Shown here in pieces: positions 58,286 through 64,000 of a stretch of DNA of 64,000 nucleotides. The notes below the pieces were generated by a model. That model made no database searches. It saw nothing but the letters and a program-made list of their open reading frames with translations, and was not told where the DNA came from. The position numbers and the translations under genes are program-made. Within the stretch, counting starts at the first letter, position 1; each line of letters begins with the position of its first letter. The DNA comes from Zanthoxylum bungeanum (lineage: Eukaryota; Streptophyta; Magnoliopsida; Sapindales; Rutaceae): contig SKCR01021100.1 of NCBI GenBank assembly GCA_019454045.1, positions 28,759 to 92,758 on the forward strand, read 5' to 3'.

Positions 58286-58434
58286 GAATGAACCAGGGGT
58301 CGCAGCACCTCACCACCAAATCAACTCAACTCAACACATGGTAAGTCAAGTGGCAGCTGGCGAGCCAGGTAAGTGAAAATGCATTGCATAACTTTGATAG
58401 GATTGTCACTGTTACACATTACACAAGTCCCATC

Positions 58435-58448
58435 AAAGTGGGGGCGAC
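58435..58448 (+). other. Polypurine tract of element D
   Basis: aaagtgggggcgac immediately before the 3' LTR start tgtaggcac. Confidence 0.8.
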
Positions 58449-59117
58449 TGTAGGCACTGCATTTTTGCATGTGAGTCCTTATGATGAGTCTCATCTAGAG
58501 ACACTACCTTTTTAGTTAAGGATATTGCGGGAAATGGTCGTCGGAAGGGAATCGGTGTTTCATTAGATTTTTATTCACTTGTTTATCTCCAAGCTCGCTC
58601 GTTGGACCTCCGTTTTAAAGCACCTTTAGCCTAAAAAACCCAGAACCATTTAACCTTGGCCCAAACCCACTCACCAAACCAACACAACACCTAGCTTACC
58701 AAGACAAAGCCCACGCCCACACCCATCTAGGCCCACACGCCCATGGCCTCTAAAATACACCCAAATTAAATTAAATATTAATTAAATTAAATATTAACTA
58801 AATAAAATATTAATTAAGTCATTTACCAAATTAAATAAGACTTAAAATATAATTATACCAAATTGAAATATTGTAACTTCCTAATCCAAAAAATTATATA
58901 CTAAATTAAAGAAATATTATGCCTAATTAAAACCAATCATAACCAATTAAATATATTGTATGCCTAATGAACACCAATCAAATATTCAACCTTCCTAATT
59001 CACCAAATTTTGTCCCCCCATCAATCCATTGATTTCCTTATCCAACACCAAATCAAATCCTCTCTTTCATGCCAAAATCCCTTCCTTGTGAGACAAGGAT
59101 AAACCCTAGCCCTTCTC

Positions 59118-59128
59118 TATATAAAAAA
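59118..59128 (+). promoter_or_regulatory. TATA box of the element D 3' LTR
   Basis: ctatataaaaa followed by a pyrimidine-rich ccctctctctctcac stretch suited to a transcription start. Absent from the 5' LTR. Confidence 0.65.
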
Positions 59129-60377
59129 CCCAAAACGAAAGCCAACCCTCTCTCTCTCACACGGAAAAGACCAAAAAACAAAACAAAGCAAAATACCATA
59201 ATCTTCACTTAGCCTTTCACGTAGCAACTCCACGAACATGTCACTAGCCGAACCTGCACTCACAGACCATTCAACGCCATAAAGGTAGCCTCACATGAAG
59301 CCCACCATCACGTTTGTCACATCTGCCCCTCCACTCGTCACCCTGCTAGAGCCCACACTCACGCAAGATCACTCGGTATAGCCCCTCACCCACACATCAG
59401 CTCCTGCCCTCACCAAACACTAACCGAGCACACCACATACACGTCCAACGCACGGCTCTACAACTCAGCACAAACAAACAAACAATAAATCCTCAACGTA
59501 ACTGCCCCTCTGCCCATGCAACATGTCCCTAAGTCACTCACTATCCACGCCAACCAGCCCCTTTGCCTCACGTAATAGCCAACCGTAACTACCTTCAACC
59601 AACCCATTTGCCTCACGCCCAACACGTAACCATCAACCAGCCCTCAACCGAGCCATTCACACGGAAACATCGGCTCCCTAATCCACCAAAATACAGTCCA
59701 AAAATCAGCCAGTAAACTGAGACAAAAACACCCCAAAACAGTCTCCAAAACACCCCAAATTGTCCCAAAACTGTCCATAAAACAGTCCCTGAAACACCCA
59801 AAACAGTAGCCTTAACACACCTGAAACAGTGACCAAAATAAGGCAGCAATACGGCAGTAAAACAGCAGCAAAACGGAGTCAAAACTGTGGCTTGAGCAGC
59901 AAAACAGTGAGCTAAGACGCTAAACCAGTGAACCAGAGAAGTTGAGGAGCTTTACCCTTCCGATCTCCGTGAAACGCAAGTCCGAAAGTCGGCAAGAAAG
60001 GTTAGACCTGAGGGTATTTTCCACATTCGTTTTCTGTTTTATTTTTATTATTTATTGAGTATTGTTCGCATGATTATTATGTTAAAATGCATGTTGTGGC
60101 CCTTGAGTAGATAAATATGCATGTATTACGAAATATTGTATGTTGTGGCCTTGGAATAAAATGAAAGATGTGTCAACTCTCGCGGTCTATCGGATGGAAA
60201 CCCGGACATAAATTTCATAGCAGATTCCGAATGGACGGTAGTATGATCTGTACTCGGGATACAACTCCACGTACCGCTTGAGTAAACAACACATTCTTTT
60301 GTTTTATGTTGCTTTGATTTACTTGTTATTTGTCATTTAAATTCTGCACGTTATTTGTTTATGCATGATGTGATCGA

Positions 60378-60704
60378 GCGCATGGGCTTAGTAAGTTGGA
60401 TTAAAGGTCCCCTATTTTGAGGGGTTAAAATCCTTTATCACGATGCTTTGCCGCACCGATTGATGTATATTCGGTTGAATGTAAGATGTGTTCAATCGGG
60501 GTATACGAAGCCGATATTATGGTCTTTATTTTTTATATGCATAATTGCGCATGGGCTTAGTAAGTGCGATGAAAGGTCCTCTAATTGAAGAGGTTAAAAT
60601 CATTTACCACGATGCTTCGCCGCGCCAAATATCTTTGTATTTACTTTCGTTTCATATATATGCATTGCATTAATTGCGCATGGGCTTAGTAAGTGCGATG
60701 AAAG
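60378..60704 (+). repeat. Three subrepeats in the element D 3' LTR
   Basis: gcgcatgggcttagtaagt followed by gatgaaaggtcc, a gaggttaaaatc stretch and cacgatgcttcgccgc. Units start at 60378, 60547 and 60675, the third cut by copia E. Confidence 0.85.
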
Positions 60705-62648
60705 TGTTGGTTTCTATAATATGTCCCAAACAAAGATTAAGCATGTGAAATACTATAAATGAATATATATATATAAGACTTGAAGCATGGCGGAATCATA
60801 CTTACAAAGCTATGTGATGAAGAAGATGATCAAATGGTGGAAGCTCCAAGTGTTGGAAGATTCGGCCAAGAGGAGGAAGAAGACTTGAAGCTCCAAGCTT
60901 TTGTATTCCAAGCTCTATGATGGTTTCCCTATCACCTATTTTGATCCCTTGCTTGTGCTAGCAAAAATGGAGAATAGAAGATCAAATCTTCCTTTGTCCT
61001 TCCATGGAGTTCACGGCAATTGAAGAAATTTGAGAGAGAAAGAGTTTTGTGTAATTCTTAATTGATAATTGTTTTACCAAAAAACAATTTATATTTATGT
61101 TATAATTTATTAAATTAATAATAAATCTATGACATAAACCATGCAATGGCTTAGAGTGTCAAACACTCAAACTCCATGCAAAGCCTTTGAGTGTAATGCA
61201 CACTATCACCATGCAATGCCTTATCATTAAAATAATGCATATAATGACAAGTGTCATGTGGGCCCCACACGTTCCCAAATGAAAGTGGGCCCACGTCCAC
61301 TCACGCGTTCGGGTTCGATATTTCCGAAATACCGAACTTGCGTCGCGACGTTAATTAAATCGAATTTAAATAAACAATCGCGCCTAGCGAAATTATTATT
61401 TACGTCGCTAACGAATTATTTCTAAATTAACTCGTATGCCCGAATTAAAATCTAATTTTAATTTCGCGTCGAAATCGAATTTCAATTATTATATCGAATA
61501 TAATAATCTTACTGATTAATTCCAAATTAATCGTTCTCTCTCTCTAAATAAGGCACTTTATCCAAGATAAAGTTTCTCCGTAATTAATCCAAGATTAATT
61601 AAATTCGAATCAAATATCATAGGTGAATCTTCAGGAAGCGACCCAAGAGATCTCCGGATATTTTGGCAGTAAATACGGTCGTCGGATAATCCGAACACGT
61701 ACGTACCTCGTACTACGTCTTTACCGATTCACAAGACAAGGTTGGCTTCTAGCAAAGCGCCATGCCTACCCAATTCTCCAGAAATATTCTTATAGGAATA
61801 TAAGATCTATATCAAGCGTAGTATACCGTAGTATTGCGTACATCGATCCAGTATCGGATGATCACATGCTAGGCCTAGGGCTGGAGATGTGTCTGCCCCG
61901 TACGAAACATATATCGGACATCAAGCAACTAGTCTCTTTAAATCGGACAATCCTGACCTGGTCATATTGTCCCGACGGTTGCAACCTTTTATAGAGTACT
62001 AGTTCTGTGCCCTGTATGATCATCACCTCCATATGTCTGAAGCGATACTTCCATCTTGACATCACATCCAGTACACTACGCTTCTCGATAAACCCAGAAG
62101 AGGTGTACACAGAACCGGTTAAGGTCCCTAACCACCAAAACCAAGTTTACCGATTGTCGCAAGTACTAGCGATGTAAGTCTCAGGTTAAGACCATATACA
62201 CCTACCCTGATGCGGCCTCCCATAGACACATAGACATACTACCAATGGGATTCCGCGGGGTCTATCCAGAGCGAAGCTGTTTTCCGTACCATCGGTAAAA
62301 CACAACCTCCTATCGCACTTGCATAAGTATCCAATACTTAAATATATGAGAACTATGCCGTTGTGCCCTCACAACGTGCACAAGCGCAATACTAGCCTAT
62401 TCCGCATTATCGATGTCCAGTCTCGATAATACTACGGCTAGGGATATTTAATGATTAAACCTTTATGGATTGATACTGTCTCATATCATCTCAATCCAGT
62501 ACTAATCATATGGACTTTTGCCATTTATATATCAAAGTAAATAAAATTACAAAACGGCAAAAGGCAATTTCATTATCACATAGTTAATTTTGTACAATAA
62601 TACAATATCATTTACAAACAGTGACGCTATGGGACATAATGTCTAACA
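60705..62648 (-). repeat. 3' LTR of copia E
   Basis: 1944 bp; in + coordinates tgttggtttctataata to cataatgtctaaca. Its frames (61623-62110) are the same LTR shadows seen in A, B and F. Confidence 0.85.
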
Positions 62649-62663
62649 ATCTCCCACTTGGCC
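62649..62663 (-). other. Polypurine tract of copia E
   Basis: The minus strand reads GGCCAAGTGGGAGAT next to the LTR. Confidence 0.8.
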
Positions 62664-63028
62664 TATAGCCAGTCACTCAAGCATCTAATACCCGAACTAT
62701 GTATGTGTCGTTCAAAAACTTGCTGAATGACAGCCTTCGTCAGCGGGTCTGCAATGTTATCATCTGATGTGACCTTCTCGACTTTTACATCGCCACGATG
62801 TATGATCTCCCGAATCAGATGGTAACGTCGAAGAACATGCTTGGACCGTTGATGAGACCTTGGTTCCTTAGCCTGTGCTATGGCCCCGTTATTGTCACAA
62901 TACAATGGAACGGGCTCTGCTGCTAACGGAACTACTCCTAATCCGATTAGGAACTTTCGGATCCAAACTGCCTCCTTTGCTGCTTCAGATGCAGCGATGT
63001 ACTCCGCTTCTGTGTGTTGAATCGGCAA
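62663..63028 (-). pseudogene. Copia E RNase H
   Basis: Well-preserved C-terminal domain: TEAEYIAASEAAKEAVWIRK (Glu), LYCDNNGAIAQAKEPRSHQ (Asp), RSKHVLRRYHLIREIIHRGD and TSDDNIADPLTKA, ending CLSDWL with the stop overlapping the PPT. It is complete from the EAEY motif onward, but the join to the upstream domain is shifted at about 63020 (an extra base in the gcttctgtgtgttgaatc stretch). Confidence 0.85.
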
Positions 63029-63059
63029 CAGTATCTTGCTTGGAAGATTTCCAGCTCAC

Positions 63060-64000
63060 TGCTCCGTTATTCAAACAAAAAATGTACCCGATTGTGACCT
63101 GTAGTCATCCTTTCGGTTTGGAAACTTGCATCGGTATACCCAGATACCGCAAATTCTCCACCTCCATAAATTAAGAAAGCATCCTTAGTTCGTTTAGAGA
63201 TTTAAGGATATTCTTAACTGCTATCCAGTGACCTTCACCTGGATCGGCCTGATAGCGACTACACATGCTCAAAGCATATGAGACATCAGGTCGTGTACAT
63301 ATCATGGCATACATGATCGATCCGACTGCCGAGGCGAACAGTATCCGACTCATGTTGTTCTCTCTCTTCCTGAGTCTTAGGACACATGTCCTTAGACAGA
63401 GAGGTACCACGTATCATTGGAACCAATCCCTTCTTGGATTGTTCCATGTTGAATCGCTTCAACACTTTATCAATGTATGTACTCTGGGAGAGTCCAAGCA
63501 GCTTTCTAGATCTATCCCGGTAGATCTTTATTCCAAGAATAAAGGCTGCTTCTCCCAGATCTTTCATGGAGAATTTTAATGAAAGCCAAGCTTTCACCGA
63601 CGTTAGCATGGGAATGTCATTGCCTATCAGTAATACGTCGTCGACATAAAGGACGATAAAAAGTAAGTGCTCTCCCACTAACCTTCTTGTATACACAAGG
63701 GTCATCTGCGTTTTGCATGAAATCATATTCTTTTATGATCTCATCAAAACGTTGATTCCATGACCGTGATGCTTGCTTCAATCCATAAATGGATCTATTT
63801 AACTTACAAACCTTGTTTCCAAGTCTTGGCACGATAAAACCGTCAGGCTGTTGCATATAAACATCCTCCAAAAGGTTTCCGTTAAGGAAGCGGTTTTAAA
63901 CGTCCATCTGCCATATCTCGAAGTCGAAATATGCAGCTATTGCAAGCATTATCCGAATGGATTTAATCATGGCAACGGGTGAGAAGGTCTCGTCATAATC
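63060..64000 (-). pseudogene. Copia E reverse transcriptase, partial
   Basis: Pieces in several frames: MEDVYMQQPDGFIVPRLGNK and [20 protein letters not shown] (63617-63871), the catalytic [36 protein letters not shown] and LSQSTYIDKVLKRFN (63286-63726), then GSIMYAMICTRPDVSYALSM (63171-63410). YVDD is intact. Shifts lie near 63670, 63380, 63200 and 63880. The N-terminal RT and all upstream domains continue outside the window. Confidence 0.85.

Larger units (their letters stand above)
53416..60704 (+). mobile_element. Element D: gag-only Tat/Ogre-like Ty3/gypsy element with 3' UTR minisatellites
   Basis: Order: shortened 5' LTR (53416-54066), PBS, repeat-bearing leader, gag (55286-56572), two minisatellites, PPT (58435-58448) and 3' LTR (58449 onward), the latter interrupted at 60704 by copia E. 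The left TSD should be ataat (53411-53415); the right copy is outside the window. No protease, RT, RNase H or integrase can be found between the gag stop and the first minisatellite (about 280 bp). The knuckle form, PBS and tandem-repeat 3' UTR fit the Tat/Ogre lineage. Confidence 0.8.
58449..60704 (+). repeat. 3' LTR of element D, interrupted
   Basis: Starts tgtaggcactgcatttttgc after the PPT. The first 539 bp match the 5' LTR almost exactly. A TATA box is at 59118. A C- and A-rich stretch (59250-59900) contains repeats of aaaacagt and caaaacagt. Three gcgcatgggcttagtaag units lie at its end. It is cut at 60704 by copia E. Confidence 0.85.
60705..64000 (-). mobile_element. Copia E: Ty1/copia element, 3' part, running off the window
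   Basis: 3' LTR 60705-62648, PPT and the RNase H and RT end of pol on the minus strand. Same family as A, B and F, and the best preserved of them. Left flank gaaag (60700-60704) should recur as TSD beyond the window. Gag, PBS and 5' LTR are outside. Confidence 0.85.

Noticed and set aside
57497..58376. Several long overlapping frames on both strands, some Cys-rich
   Set aside because: All lie in minisatellite 2. Simultaneous open frames on both strands are typical of tandem repeats, not genes.

Overview
The window is repeat-dense plant nuclear DNA. There are no operons, bacterial promoters or RNA genes. Almost every stretch can be assigned to an LTR retrotransposon or a remnant of one. Plant origin follows from Athila-type and Tat/Ogre-type Ty3/gypsy elements and from Ty1/copia elements with 1.9-2.4 kb LTRs, initiator-Met or Asp tRNA primer sites and plant-type TATA boxes. 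No intact host gene is visible. The layout is a nested insertion stack, resolved here from TG...CA LTR ends, primer binding sites (PBS), polypurine tracts (PPT) and target site duplications (TSD). All domain calls are by eye; no database search was run.

Layout. 1-242 and 8232-8820 are one decayed copia LTR split by element 1. Element 1 (243-8231, minus) is an Athila-like element with two full LTRs, a tRNA-Asp PBS and a short, broken gag and pol remnant. In the usual env-like position it carries a fragment of a host LOG-type cytokinin-activating enzyme gene. 8821-14511 is a mosaic of LTR pieces. Copia C (15119-24739, minus, TSD gttat) is structurally complete but coding-dead. 25582-26071 plus 44059-44405 look like the two halves of one solo LTR (TSD gaaat/ggaat). 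Copia B (26072-44058, minus) sits in it. Copia A (31132-40788, plus, TSD atttc) sits in the leader of B; it is the same family in the opposite direction. 45103-47578 is a truncated copia (F). 47579-48068 is an Athila-type RNase H fragment (G1). Athila-like G2 (from 48069, plus) lies against it. G2 is interrupted in its reverse transcriptase by a gag-only Tat/Ogre-like element D (from 53416). The 3' LTR of D is interrupted by copia E (60705 to the window end, minus).

How the parts work together. All recognised gag and pol frames carry stops, shifts or deletions, so no element here looks autonomous. The most unusual content is element 1. Its LTR promoter carries six CACGTG G-boxes (ABRE-like) just upstream of a TATA box, with W-box cores beside them, and its body carries the LOG-like insert. 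The second notable locus is element D: a gag with no pol, two unrelated minisatellites in its 3' UTR, and a 5' LTR that has lost its promoter.
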